DNA from: Prevotella sp. CAG:1185
GTDB taxonomy: Bacteria > Bacteroidota > Bacteroidia > Bacteroidales > Bacteroidaceae
Reading direction: 5' to 3'
Assembly (NCBI GenBank): GCA_000436695.1
Contig: HF992590.1
Span: forward strand, 1 to 14,325
Length of the DNA: 14,325 nucleotides
In this document: positions 1 through 8,448 of the stretch, one piece after another
Layout of the letters: every line of letters begins with the position of its first letter
Numbering within the stretch: the stretch's first letter is position 1
The notes under the pieces: generated by a model
The model's database searches: none
Told to the model about the DNA's origin: nothing
The model's input: the letters and a program-made list of their open reading frames with translations, nothing else
Made by a program: the position numbers and the translations under genes

Positions 1-3000
1 GTGTCTCAGGAGGACGGTCAGCCGATTATCGGTGCAACTATCCGCGTTGTGGGTGCCAATGTAGGTGCCGTGACAGATGCTGACGGTAAGTTCTCGCTCA
101 GTCTGCCTTCGGGGCACAACAAGCTGAAAGTGACTTATGTCGGCATGATGGATCAAGACGTAACAGTAAAGGGCAACAGCGTCCGCGTGGTTCTTAGTCC
201 GGATGAGACCAACCTCGATGAAGTGATGGTTGTCGCTTACGGTACTGCAAAGAAATCAGCCTTCACCGGTTCTGCAGCCGTTGTTAAGTCGGATGACATT
301 GCAAAGATTTCAAGTTCTAACGTAATGTCTGCACTTAGCGGTAAAGTTTCAGGTGTACAGATCAACTCTGCAACAGGTGCGCCTGGCCAGGAGAGTTTCA
401 GTATCCGTATCCGCGGTATAAGCTCTATCAACGCAGGTAACGACCCGTTGATTATCGTAGATGGTGCTCCTTGCGATGCCGATTATATAAACAACCTTAA
501 CCAAAACGATATTGCCTCAATGACAGTATTGAAGGATGCAGCTTCAGCAGCCCTTTATGGTGCGCGTGGTGCCAACGGTGTTGTCATCATCACAACAAAG
601 AACGGCCGCGAGGGTACTTCTGCCATAACAGTTGACGCCAAGTGGGGTGCCAACAGCCGTGGCGTGCAGTTCTACAACACTATAGAAAGTCCTGCAGCTT
701 ACTACGAGACTTACTATCAGGCATTGAAGAACTACAGCCTAAATAATGGCAACGATAACATGACAGCGCACAAGTGGGCATTGAACAACATGTTCTCCGG
801 CGGTTATGACCTGGGTTACAACGTTTACACAGTACCTGAAGGCCAGGACTTCATTGGTCTGAACGGCAAACTGAACCCTAACGCAACACTCGGCCGCGTT
901 ATCAATGTAAATGGAACAGACTATATGCTTTATCCTGACTCATGGCGTGACGCTGCTTATCAGACAGGTCTCCGTCAGGAATACAACATCACTGCAACAG
1001 GAAGCAACGACAAAGGTTCTTTCTACGGATCTGCAGGTTACCTGAAGAACGAAGGTATCAGTATCGGTTCTGACTACGCACGTTTCACAGGCCGTTTGAA
1101 AGCTGACTACCAGCTCAGATCTTGGTTGAAACTGTCAGGTAACTTCAACTATTCACACTACAATGCCAACTCTTTGTCAGACGATGGCGGCAGCACTGTA
1201 GGAAACATCTTCATGGTTAAGAATATGGCACCTATCTATCCTCTGTACATCCGCGACGCAAACGGAAACATACTTCAGGATTCAAAGACAGGCCTTGCAC
1301 AGTACGACTGGGGTGACGGATCCATCACAGGTCTCACACGTCCTGTCATGACAGGTTCAAACCCGATCTTTGCCAACTATTTCAACAAGAACGAGCAAGA
1401 TGGTAACAGCCTCGACGCTACAGGTACGGCAGAAATCCGTTTCCTCAACGACTTCAAGTTCACTTCTGTCAACACTGTAATGCTCGACGAAACAAGATTT
1501 ACTACAACTTACAACCCGTTCTACGGTCAGTTCGCCGCAAACAACGGTTCAATAGAAAAGTCACACGCCCGCAAATGGTCATACAACTATCAGCAGCTGC
1601 TCAACTGGCATCACCTGTTCGGCAAGCACGACGTAGAGGTTATGCTCGGTCATGAGTACTACCGCACACGCTACTACGTGCTGACTGCATCTAAGAACAA
1701 CATATTCTCGATAAACAACAACGAGCTTTCAGGTGCAGTAAACAACGGTTCAATGGATTCATATACAACCGACTACAACGTTGAAGGTTGGTTCGGACGC
1801 GCTCAGTACAACTACGACAACAAGTACTTCGGTTCTGTTTCTTATCGTCGTGATGCTTCTTCACGCTTCCACCCGGATCACCGTTGGGGTAACTTCTGGT
1901 CATTTGGTGGCGCATGGATCATCAGCAAGGAAAAATGGTTCAACGCTCCTTGGGTTGACGAGTTGAAGTTCAAGGCTTCTTATGGTGAGCAAGGTAACGA
2001 CAACATAGGAAATTACCTCTACACTGACACATACAGCATTGTTCCTGCCGGCACAGGCGCAGGTGTATCAGTTGCATCAACCAAGGGCAACAAAGAAATC
2101 ACATGGGAGAAGAACGGAAACTTCAACACAGGTTTCGAATTCTCATTCTTCCGCGGACGCCTCTCTGGTAGCATCGAGTACTTCTACCGCCGTACAAGCG
2201 ACATGCTCGCATTCTTCGCACTTCCTGCTTCTTCTGGATGGAGCGGATACTACGACAACATCGGTAACATGCAGAACATGGGTGTTGAGGTTGAGTTAGA
2301 CGGTACACCTATCCGTACAAAGGACTTCGAGTGGGGACTGAACGTTAATTTCACAGCCTACAAGAACAAGATTACTTCTATCGCTGACGAAAACAAGACA
2401 ACTGTTGTTGAAGGCTCAGAGGGTTACCAAAGCGGCATGAACTACTACGGCGAGGGTCTTCCTCTCTACACATTCTACATGCCTAAATATGCAGGCGTGA
2501 ACGAGAAGGGACAGTCACTGTTCTACAAGACAGACGCTGACGGCAACATCACAACGACAACAACTCCGGGTGACGCTACATACTATCTCTGCGGCACAGC
2601 TCTTCCATGGGCATACGGAGGTTTTGGAACACGCTTCTCTTACAAAGGATTCGACCTGTCAGTTGACTTCAACTATCAGCTCGGCGGTCAGATTTACGAC
2701 TCAGACTATGCAGGCATGATGGGTATCACCGGAACAGGCCGCGGTAACGCAATTCACGCAGACTTGCTGAACTCATGGACACCGGAGAATCCTAACTCCA
2801 ACATTCCTCAGCTGATTATCGATGATCCGAGCGCTACTACAACATCAGACCGTTTCCTCATCGGCGCTTCTTACCTGAGCCTGCAGAACCTCAACTTTGG
2901 CTACACATTCCCGACCAAGCTGACAAGCAAGATTGGTGTTGGCAAACTTCGCCTCTACCTCACGGCAACAAACCTGTGGCTGTGGTCTAAACGTCAGGGT

Positions 3001-3093
3001 CTTGATCCTCGCCAGAGCATCACAGGCGGTGCATCTACAGCATATTACTCTGCAATGCGCACAATATCAGGCGGTATTACTGTAACTTTCTAA
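1..3093 (+). CDS. SusC-like TonB-dependent outer-membrane transporter, 5' end missing
   Basis: SusC/RagA-family porin that imports oligosaccharides or other large nutrients across the outer membrane using TonB energy, with a SusD partner as lid. The frame is open from base 1; the first codon GTG is an internal Val, because the text starts inside the N-terminal carboxypeptidase-D-like repeat (GQPIIGATIRV, then TDADGKFSL) and has no signal peptide, so the true start lies to the left. In visible numbering, the CPD-like domain covers about residues 6-70, followed by DEVMVVAYGT at the plug entrance (about 73-82), the plug at about 85-200 (DPLIIVDGAP, VLKDAASAALYGARGANGV, IITTKNG), and the beta-barrel to the end. 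The last residue is Phe, as expected for a BAM-inserted barrel. The 1030 visible residues fit a nearly complete member. It is the first visible gene of an operon with the SusD-like gene 24 bases downstream. The substrate cannot be told from sequence. The family call is very secure. Confidence 0.96.
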   Translation: MSQEDGQPIIGATIRVVGANVGAVTDADGKFSLSLPSGHNKLKVTYVGMMDQDVTVKGNSVRVVLSPDETNLDEVMVVAYGTAKKSAFTGSAAVVKSDDIAKISSSNVMSALSGKVSGVQINSATGAPGQESFSIRIRGISSINAGNDPLIIVDGAPCDADYINNLNQNDIASMTVLKDAASAALYGARGANGVVIITTKNGREGTSAITVDAKWGANSRGVQFYNTIESPAAYYETYYQALKNYSLNNGNDNMTAHKWALNNMFSGGYDLGYNVYTVPEGQDFIGLNGKLNPNATLGRVINVNGTDYMLYPDSWRDAAYQTGLRQEYNITATGSNDKGSFYGSAGYLKNEGISIGSDYARFTGRLKADYQLRSWLKLSGNFNYSHYNANSLSDDGGSTVGNIFMVKNMAPIYPLYIRDANGNILQDSKTGLAQYDWGDGSITGLTRPVMTGSNPIFANYFNKNEQDGNSLDATGTAEIRFLNDFKFTSVNTVMLDETRFTTTYNPFYGQFAANNGSIEKSHARKWSYNYQQLLNWHHLFGKHDVEVMLGHEYYRTRYYVLTASKNNIFSINNNELSGAVNNGSMDSYTTDYNVEGWFGRAQYNYDNKYFGSVSYRRDASSRFHPDHRWGNFWSFGGAWIISKEKWFNAPWVDELKFKASYGEQGNDNIGNYLYTDTYSIVPAGTGAGVSVASTKGNKEITWEKNGNFNTGFEFSFFRGRLSGSIEYFYRRTSDMLAFFALPASSGWSGYYDNIGNMQNMGVEVELDGTPIRTKDFEWGLNVNFTAYKNKITSIADENKTTVVEGSEGYQSGMNYYGEGLPLYTFYMPKYAGVNEKGQSLFYKTDADGNITTTTTPGDATYYLCGTALPWAYGGFGTRFSYKGFDLSVDFNYQLGGQIYDSDYAGMMGITGTGRGNAIHADLLNSWTPENPNSNIPQLIIDDPSATTTSDRFLIGASYLSLQNLNFGYTFPTKLTSKIGVGKLRLYLTATNLWLWSKRQGLDPRQSITGGASTAYYSAMRTISGGITVTF

Positions 3094-3117
3094 AAACATT
3101 AAAACAAGAAGAACATC

Positions 3118-4710
3118 ATGAAAAAAATAATGACTATATGCCTCGGTACAGCAGTGGCACTGATGACCTCAATGTCATTCACCAGCTGTATAGACGAGGT
3201 GGAGCCTACAAGCGGAGCTACAGACAGCCAGGTTTCGGGCTCTGAAACAGCCGTGGCGTCATTGGTGAATGGTCTTAACTCTTATGCCACAAACATATGG
3301 AGTTCGTCAACCTATCCTGCCAGTTTCGGATACCCGGCACTTATGATTATCCGCGACATCCAGTCAGGAGAAGTTGCATACGGCGACAAGTCTAACGGAT
3401 GTATATTCCAGAACTGGCTTGCCGACATCTATCTGTCACGCGAATACTTTGTAAACCAGTTCCTTTGGTATTACCAGATGCAGTATGCAGGAGCTGCAAC
3501 AAACGCTATAGAGAAAATTGACACGACTGCCAACGAGGCAAACAAAGGCTACTATGCCGCAGCACTGGCATACCGCGCAATGCTTTACATCGATATGGCA
3601 CGCGAATATGAATGGCTGCCTAACGACATCACTCAGGGACTGAGCCCGGAGGGAAATGACATTACAGGCAAAACTGTACCTATCGTAAAAGAAGGCATGA
3701 CAGAGGACGAGTGGCAGAACAACCCACGTGCGCCAAAAGATGAGATGAAAGAATTTATCCTCGGCGACCTGACCAAGGCTGCAAGCATGATTGGCCATCT
3801 CAGCGACAACAGCAAGACACTGCCTCACCTCGACTGTATATACGGTCTGATGGCACGTTGCTACATGTGGCTTGAGGACTATCCTAACGCACAGAAGTAT
3901 GCACGCCTTGCCATAGACAACTCTACATCAACACCTATAACACAGGCACAAGCATTGAACACATCGTCAGGTTTCAACGATATCAACCAGTGGATGTGGG
4001 GTACACAGTACTACACAGGATATGTGAACAACATGTACTGCTGGACTGCCAACATGTGTAACGAGATCAGCTACGGATATACCGGTACCCAGCTGGGCAG
4101 CTACATACAGATTGACGCCAACATGTATAACCGCATCAGCGACAACGACTGGCGCAAGCTTTTGTGGAAAGCTCCGGAAGGACACTCTCTCGACGGAAAA
4201 AACACATACATTAACGCTGAGGTGGGAGCACAGCTTCCGGGCTATGCATCACTGAAGTTCCGTCCGGGCGGCGGCAACACCAACGACTACACTGTTGGCA
4301 ACGTGGTAGGCGTTCCGTTCATGCGTATCGAGGAGATGTATTTCATCGAGGCTGAAGCAGCCGCGCACAACAACGAGGCACAGGGCAAGCAGCTACTCGA
4401 GCAGTTCATGAAGCGCTATCGCAATCCTAACTATTCATGCAAAGCTGCCAACGTTATCGACGAGATAGTATTCCAGAAAGCTATCGAGCTTTGGGGTGAG
4501 GGTCAGTACTTCTTCGACATCAAGCGTCTGAACATGCCTGTAACAGAGAATTATGACGGTACAAACCACACTGCACCTTATCTGTATAATACCAAGACAC
4601 GTCCTTCATGGATGAACTGGCAGATAAGCCAGACTGAGGAGATGAACAACGCTGCAGTGAACGGATACAACAATCCTACTCTTGCCGATCAGCAGTATTT
4701 GAACAAATAA
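3118..4710 (+). CDS. SusD/RagB-like surface nutrient-binding lipoprotein
   Basis: Surface lipoprotein of the SusD family, expected to cap the adjacent SusC channel and bind its ligand. The start ATG at 3118 gives a lipoprotein signal peptide: MKKIMT, a hydrophobic stretch, and a lipobox ending SFTSC with the lipidated Cys at residue 24. The acidic residues that follow (IDEVEP) resemble the Bacteroidetes lipoprotein surface-export signal. Helical TPR-type segments typical of the family are visible at about 115-165 (YYAAALAYRAMLYIDMAREY) and about 235-270 (YGLMARCYMWLEDYPNAQKY). The C-terminal SusD core is visible as PFMRIEEMYFIEAEAAA and ELWGEGQYFFDIKRLNMP. At 530 residues the protein is of normal length and intact. 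It lies 24 bases after the SusC gene and 29 bases before the third lipoprotein, so the three are surely cotranscribed. Ligand-binding residues cannot be assigned by eye, so the substrate is unknown. Confidence 0.95.
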   Translation: MKKIMTICLGTAVALMTSMSFTSCIDEVEPTSGATDSQVSGSETAVASLVNGLNSYATNIWSSSTYPASFGYPALMIIRDIQSGEVAYGDKSNGCIFQNWLADIYLSREYFVNQFLWYYQMQYAGAATNAIEKIDTTANEANKGYYAAALAYRAMLYIDMAREYEWLPNDITQGLSPEGNDITGKTVPIVKEGMTEDEWQNNPRAPKDEMKEFILGDLTKAASMIGHLSDNSKTLPHLDCIYGLMARCYMWLEDYPNAQKYARLAIDNSTSTPITQAQALNTSSGFNDINQWMWGTQYYTGYVNNMYCWTANMCNEISYGYTGTQLGSYIQIDANMYNRISDNDWRKLLWKAPEGHSLDGKNTYINAEVGAQLPGYASLKFRPGGGNTNDYTVGNVVGVPFMRIEEMYFIEAEAAAHNNEAQGKQLLEQFMKRYRNPNYSCKAANVIDEIVFQKAIELWGEGQYFFDIKRLNMPVTENYDGTNHTAPYLYNTKTRPSWMNWQISQTEEMNNAAVNGYNNPTLADQQYLNK

Positions 4711-4739
4711 ATTAAGTAAACAATTAAAAAGGATATATC

Positions 4740-6605
4740 ATGAACAAGATATTCAAATATTCCATGATGCTTATCTTTTCGGCTGTGGCGCTCGTGCTGG
4801 GTTCATGTACCGAAGAGTTTGAGTATACTGGCGCAACGATAGACGGCGAGCAGGTGTATTTCAGCAATACACTCTCGTCTAATATCAACTTGAGTCCAAA
4901 CGCAAATGAGGTAAAAATACCTATCAACCGTATACAGCGCAGCGGAGAACTGAAAGTAGACCTCGAGGTCAGCACTTCAGAAAACTGCGCAGTAAGCGTG
5001 CCTAATTCAGTAAACTTCGCCGACGGTGATTCAGTTGCTTACCTGACAATCACCTACGACCCCTCAACAATGGAGATGGGACGCTATGACGAAGTGAAGC
5101 TGTCTATCACAAATGCTGACTATACCACTCCTTACGGAAACAGCTCTTATACATTCAATATAGGACTTTCTGAATGGGAGACTCTCGGCACAGGTCTGTA
5201 TCACGATGTTACATTCGCCAACTTCTACGGACTTGAGGCAATGACATACAACGTAACAATCGAGAAGAACATCAACAAGGATGGAATGTACCGCATTGTA
5301 AGTCCTTATGGACCCAACACATCATTCTATACAACCTACGTTGAAACAGGAACCATGGGATGGGCCAACAAGACAAATACAAGCATTGTCATCAACGCAA
5401 CCGATCCTGACTACGTATATGTCAGCGGCGACTACTATCCCGGCACTGACGACGGCATGGCTTCATCAGGCTACGGAGTAATGCACCTGTTCAGCATTGT
5501 AGACTACGAGATAGCCAAAGGAAGCAGCCTCGAGTCATTGAAGGCAAGCAACCCAGAACTGTTCGGAACTCTCAAGGACGGCATCATTTCACTGCCACAG
5601 ATGAGCGTTTACGTAAACTTTGACGACTCAATGGAGCCAAGAGGATATGTTGACACTCAGGGATGGGCAATAGCCCTGCCGGGTAACGCATTCACCGACT
5701 ACTCTTCATCTTTCACCTACACAGGTAAGTTCACCGACGTAGCAGGCAACAACTATGCCGACGGTAATATAACACTTGGCGCTGACGTTGCCAACGCCAA
5801 ATATATCGTTGCAATGGACGGTGATGACGTTCAGGCTATCATCGACGGTATCGTAGACGGAAGCGTTGAAGCTACTGGTATAACAGAGAGCGGAAGCGTA
5901 AGAGTTCCTATCACTGAAAGCGGCAAATACACTATGATTATCGTTACATTCGATGAGGAAGGCAACATGCAGGGCAGCTCAGCCACAACATTCGAAGTTT
6001 CACTTGACAGCAGCGCAAGCAACTGGCAGCCTATCTACACAGGAACATTCACTCACAATGTTGAGCCGGCATTCATCACATATAGTGACGGAAGCTATGT
6101 AGGCAATCCTATCATCGGACAGATTACCGAGCAATACTCAACAACAATGTATCAAGACCAGAACAATCCTTCTAAGTACAAGATTGAGCCATGGATTGCC
6201 GACGGTCAGAGCCTGACATTTGAGATGGATGCACAGGGTAAGATTACATTCAAGGATGTCAACACCGGATTCTCTCACCAGCAGTACGGAACATTGTATG
6301 TAGGCGACGCAGCTGTATTGTTCGACGAGCCTGAAGCAATATCAAGCTACTATGATGAGAAGAGCAACACATTCGTATTCGGTACAGTTTACTACATCTA
6401 CCAGAATAGCGCCTATGGCTGGTTAGGCGGTGCATACGAAACATTTACAGTTGGTCAGGCACAGGGTGTACGTCCGTTCAAAGGACACAAGATGCTCAGC
6501 CCGAAAATGTTCAAGACTTATTCTAAGCTCAACATCAAGAAGAGCGTGCGCAAGACTGCCGTACAGAAGCCAACTCTTAAGAGAGCAAAATTTGTGAAGA
6601 AATAA
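4740..6605 (+). CDS. Third operon lipoprotein, probable surface glycan-binding protein (SGBP-like)
   Basis: Lipoprotein of 621 residues following susC/susD, the usual place for a surface glycan-binding protein; that role is inferred from position. The N-terminus is a lipoprotein signal peptide ending LVLGSC (Cys23), followed by acidic TEEFE. Residues about 38-142 form a beta-rich domain of the Calx-beta/DUF1735-like kind (VKIPINRIQRSGELKVDLEV, then VNFADGDSVAYLTITYDP). Two related modules follow: one from about 145 (SEWETLGTGLYHDV, then YRIVSPYGPN) and one from about 427 (SNWQPIYTGTFTHNV, then YKIEPWIADGQ). A probable Ig-like linker lies at about 322-422. The last 41 residues are strikingly basic, with 15 Lys/Arg and no Asp/Glu. 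The start at 4740 is fixed by the signal peptide. I recognise no catalytic motif. A hairpin terminator lies 33 bases after the stop, closing the operon. Confidence 0.85.
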   Translation: MNKIFKYSMMLIFSAVALVLGSCTEEFEYTGATIDGEQVYFSNTLSSNINLSPNANEVKIPINRIQRSGELKVDLEVSTSENCAVSVPNSVNFADGDSVAYLTITYDPSTMEMGRYDEVKLSITNADYTTPYGNSSYTFNIGLSEWETLGTGLYHDVTFANFYGLEAMTYNVTIEKNINKDGMYRIVSPYGPNTSFYTTYVETGTMGWANKTNTSIVINATDPDYVYVSGDYYPGTDDGMASSGYGVMHLFSIVDYEIAKGSSLESLKASNPELFGTLKDGIISLPQMSVYVNFDDSMEPRGYVDTQGWAIALPGNAFTDYSSSFTYTGKFTDVAGNNYADGNITLGADVANAKYIVAMDGDDVQAIIDGIVDGSVEATGITESGSVRVPITESGKYTMIIVTFDEEGNMQGSSATTFEVSLDSSASNWQPIYTGTFTHNVEPAFITYSDGSYVGNPIIGQITEQYSTTMYQDQNNPSKYKIEPWIADGQSLTFEMDAQGKITFKDVNTGFSHQQYGTLYVGDAAVLFDEPEAISSYYDEKSNTFVFGTVYYIYQNSAYGWLGGAYETFTVGQAQGVRPFKGHKMLSPKMFKTYSKLNIKKSVRKTAVQKPTLKRAKFVKK

Positions 6606-6638
6606 AATTCAGCAATAGGTATTTTCACAATAAATATA

Positions 6639-6677
6639 AAAAAGACTGCCCCAGGTTCATCCAGGGACAGTCTTTTT
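6639..6677 (+). terminator. Rho-independent terminator of the susC/susD operon
   Basis: Inverted repeat with arms 6639-6655 and 6661-6677 and a 5-base loop (TTCAT). The arms run AAAAAGACTG...CCAGG and CCAGG...CAGTCTTTTT with two mismatches. The run of T follows on the + strand, and the matching run of A at the start means the structure could also stop transcription arriving from the right on the - strand. It lies 33 bases past the stop of the third lipoprotein gene, the only + strand gene it could serve. Confidence 0.85.
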
Positions 6678-6904
6678 ATATAATCCACAAAGCAATCAGT
6701 GGCATCAGCACTGCTTACTGAAATTGCCATAGGATAAATATTTTATTACAAAACTTCTGACAGTTAACGCTCTCAGAATCGGCATGCCGCTCATGAAACG
6801 GCAGTTTGGCCAAAATAACAACAAAAAACGTTGTTTTGTATAAACCACTGACAATCAGCGCTTTATGCAAATTATTCAGCAAGAACAAATTGTTTATAAT
6901 TCAG

Positions 6905-6986
6905 AAGTGGGCCACTTAGCGGTGCAAAATGGCATAGTTAGCTCTGCAAAGTGGCCTCTTTTACGGCGCTAAAGCAGTGCTTTAGC
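6905..6986. repeat. Compound repeat: palindrome, 22-base-period tandem repeat, and hairpin
   Basis: Three ordered parts are visible. First is the near-palindrome AAGTGG-G-CCACTT (6905-6917). Second are two direct copies of TTAGCnnTGCAAAnTGGC at 6916-6933 and 6938-6955, differing at three positions and offset by 22 bases; the second copy ends in AAGTGGCC, which is inverted relative to GGCCACTT at 6910-6917. Third is the perfect hairpin GCTAAAGCA-G-TGCTTTAGC (6968-6986). The layout resembles a recombinase or regulator binding array, or a REP-like intergenic repeat. Function unknown. Confidence 0.6.
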
Positions 6987-7041
6987 TCATAATAACCAAT
7001 GATTTTTGAGCAAAGAAGGAGAGTTTATGTAAACGTATGTT

Positions 7042-7088
7042 AAATATAATAATGCCTCAACATAATATTATTAACATTCGTTATATTT
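7042..7088. repeat. AT-rich dyad carrying one copy of a 17-base direct repeat
   Basis: Outer arms at 7042-7054 (AAATATAATAATG) and 7075-7088 (CATTCGTTATATTT) pair with a small internal mismatch. An alternative inner pairing is AATAAT (7048-7053) with ATTATT (7067-7072). The segment at 7046-7062, ATAATAATGCCTCAACA, recurs exactly at 10581-10597, where it also begins a dyad. Confidence 0.5.
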
Positions 7089-7114
7089 GAGTTTTCTAGA
7101 TTGCAAATTTATTT

Positions 7115-7140
7115 TGTCCTGACATTTTACCGTCAGGGCA
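7115..7140. repeat. Hairpin downstream of the recombinase gene
   Basis: Arms TGTCCTGAC (7115-7123) and GTCAGGGCA (7132-7140) pair over 9 positions with one G-T wobble around an 8-base loop. It lies about 125 bases past the recombinase stop on the - strand. No T run follows on that strand, so it is a poor intrinsic terminator; it may instead be a protein-binding site. Confidence 0.4.
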
Positions 7141-7265
7141 TCAATTAATATCATCAATTTTATCCTGAAAAAGAAAAGTCATCCTTGCTACCGGACCATA
7201 CACTTTATGTAATGCCGCCGCACCAAACCAACTGCCGGTAATAAAAGAATGTCTGCCATAAAAAA

Positions 7266-8189
7266 TTATCTTACCGACTTAAGCATCCTGTCGATACATT
7301 TTCGTTTCTGCCCCATGTCGGGGTGCACATACAGGTTGAGGGTGGTGCTTACGCTCGAGTGGCCAAGTATCGAACTAACCGTCTTATAGTCGCAGTTGCT
7401 CTCGATACATCGCGTGGCAAAGGTGTGGCGCAGGCCGTGGAATTTCATGTCGGGCATGCCGAGCTTATCCATAAAGCGCTTGTAATAGTGGCGATACATG
7501 CGCGGCTCAAGCGGCTTGTCGCTGTTGGTAAGCACGAAATCCGTGGCCGAAACGAGTCCGTAGATCGGGCGCAGCACACGCAGCAGGTTGCTGCCAATGG
7601 GTATGTCACGCATCGAACTTGCCGACTTTGGCGTGCCTATAATCAGCTTTGTGTGCTTTTTTCCGCCGCCCATGACGTACACCCGCTCTATGGTGCGCCT
7701 CACTCTTATGAATTTTTCAGGCAGCGATATGTCGCCCCATTTCAAGGCACATATCTCACCTATGCGCATCCCTGTGCAAAGACAGATGTAAAGTCCGAGA
7801 TTGCGAAACGAGAAGTGTGTCTCCAAAAAAGACATAAGCCTGCGCTGCTGACTGAGAGTGAGCACCTGAAACTCTGCCTTATGTCCGTCGGCAGGAAACT
7901 TTATGTTCCAGTCGGCAGGCTCAATCCATCCATTGCGCGCCCCGTAAGCAATTATCATCTTCAACACCAGCAAAATGTCCCTTACGGTGCGCTGGCTCAG
8001 ACCACTGTCAAGTTTTTCGACAACAAACTTCTGAACATCGCTCTCGGTTACAGAAGTTCTGTCACCCAGCACAGGCAGAATGTGCTTTTCAGCATTCGTT
8101 ACATACGTCGCGATTGTAGACTCTTTGACCAAACGAGACTTCATATCGCGCCATAAGCCATAAATCTCACTAATAGTCTTTCTCTCCAT
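7266..8189 (-). CDS. Tyrosine recombinase / phage-type integrase
   Basis: Site-specific tyrosine recombinase of 307 residues, which breaks and rejoins DNA through a covalent 3'-phosphotyrosine. The N-terminal SAM-like core-binding domain covers about residues 5-100 (ATYVTNAEKHILPVLGD). The catalytic domain follows at about 108-300 with the full set: Arg142 in TGMRIGE, Lys188 in TPKSASSMRDIP, His251 and Arg254 in FHGLRHTFATR, His277 in LGHSS and nucleophile Tyr287 in LNLYVHP. The length fits a short integrase without a large arm-binding domain. The gene stands alone, with no excisionase, relaxase, capsid or transposition gene beside it, so it may be the remnant of an element, a resident invertase or a domesticated recombinase. 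A palindrome and a candidate promoter lie just upstream, and dyad-rich DNA lies downstream. The family call is near certain; target site and role are unknown. Confidence 0.95.
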   Translation of the reverse strand: MERKTISEIYGLWRDMKSRLVKESTIATYVTNAEKHILPVLGDRTSVTESDVQKFVVEKLDSGLSQRTVRDILLVLKMIIAYGARNGWIEPADWNIKFPADGHKAEFQVLTLSQQRRLMSFLETHFSFRNLGLYICLCTGMRIGEICALKWGDISLPEKFIRVRRTIERVYVMGGGKKHTKLIIGTPKSASSMRDIPIGSNLLRVLRPIYGLVSATDFVLTNSDKPLEPRMYRHYYKRFMDKLGMPDMKFHGLRHTFATRCIESNCDYKTVSSILGHSSVSTTLNLYVHPDMGQKRKCIDRMLKSVR

Positions 8190-8192
8190 AAT

Positions 8193-8218
8193 TATTGGTT
8201 TATAAATTTAAGCCAATA
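8193..8218. promoter_or_regulatory. Imperfect palindrome immediately upstream of the recombinase start
   Basis: TATTGG (8193-8198) and CCAATA (8213-8218) form perfect 6-base ends of a 26-base AT-rich imperfect palindrome. It starts 4 bases ahead of the recombinase ATG and touches the candidate -7 element. It could be an operator, possibly for autoregulation, or a 5' leader hairpin. Confidence 0.4.
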
Positions 8219-8246
8219 AAGTTAACAATTTATACGGAAAAGACAA
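8217..8246 (-). promoter_or_regulatory. Candidate Bacteroidetes promoter for the recombinase gene
   Basis: Read on the - strand, TTG (8244-8246) is followed after 19 bases by TAACTTTA (8217-8224). This matches the Bacteroidetes sigma-ABfr pattern (TTTG at -33, TAnnTTTG at -7) at spacing and at all but the last defined base of the -7 box. It lies about 28 bases ahead of the ATG. Such AT-rich matches arise by chance, so confidence is modest. Confidence 0.35.
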
Positions 8247-8448
8247 CAATAAAACACGCAAAAGAATGCTTAGACAACAAATAGCCACAATGACGCAACA
8301 GCTTTACGACAAGAGCATAAAAATCAAGTCATTATGGATAATCAACATACACTTCAGAGGCGCACAGGTAGCCTTATAATGGCATAAAATAGAATTTTGG
8401 CAATTTTTTAACCGCAAGTTAATAAAGTAGGCTCACATCGTAAAATAT

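Larger units (their letters stand above)
6678..7265. other. 588-base gene-free, dyad-rich spacer between operon end and recombinase gene
   Basis: No open frame here looks like a gene, and no tRNA was seen. The stretch is rich in short inverted repeats: TGCCG/CGGCA (6785-6789 and 6799-6803), the palindrome TTTGGCCAAA (6805-6814), AACAAC/GTTGTT (6817-6822 and 6830-6835), the compound element at 6905-6986, an AT-rich dyad at 7042-7088 and a 9-base-pair hairpin at 7115-7140. It separates convergent units: the susC/susD operon from the left and the recombinase gene from the right. The excess of structure fits either a terminator and REP-like repeat zone or recombination or attachment sites for the neighbouring recombinase; the sequence alone does not decide. 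Confidence 0.6.

Noticed and set aside
1..3. GTG at base 1 as the true start of the SusC-like gene
   Set aside because: The reading frame begins inside the carboxypeptidase-D-like repeat and has no signal peptide, so the gene is cut by the window edge.
6678..7265. A tRNA or riboswitch in the long spacer
   Set aside because: No cloverleaf with a T-loop GTTC-type motif and no known aptamer core was seen; the dyads are short and independent.
7323..8156. 277-codon open frame on the + strand opposite the recombinase gene
   Set aside because: The - strand frame has every catalytic residue of a tyrosine recombinase; the + frame has no recognisable domain and an odd His/Arg/Val-rich composition, so it is an antisense shadow.
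8290..8379. 29-residue open frame in the spacer between the recombinase and WYL genes
   Set aside because: It has no leader, conserved motif or context support; frames this short are expected by chance.
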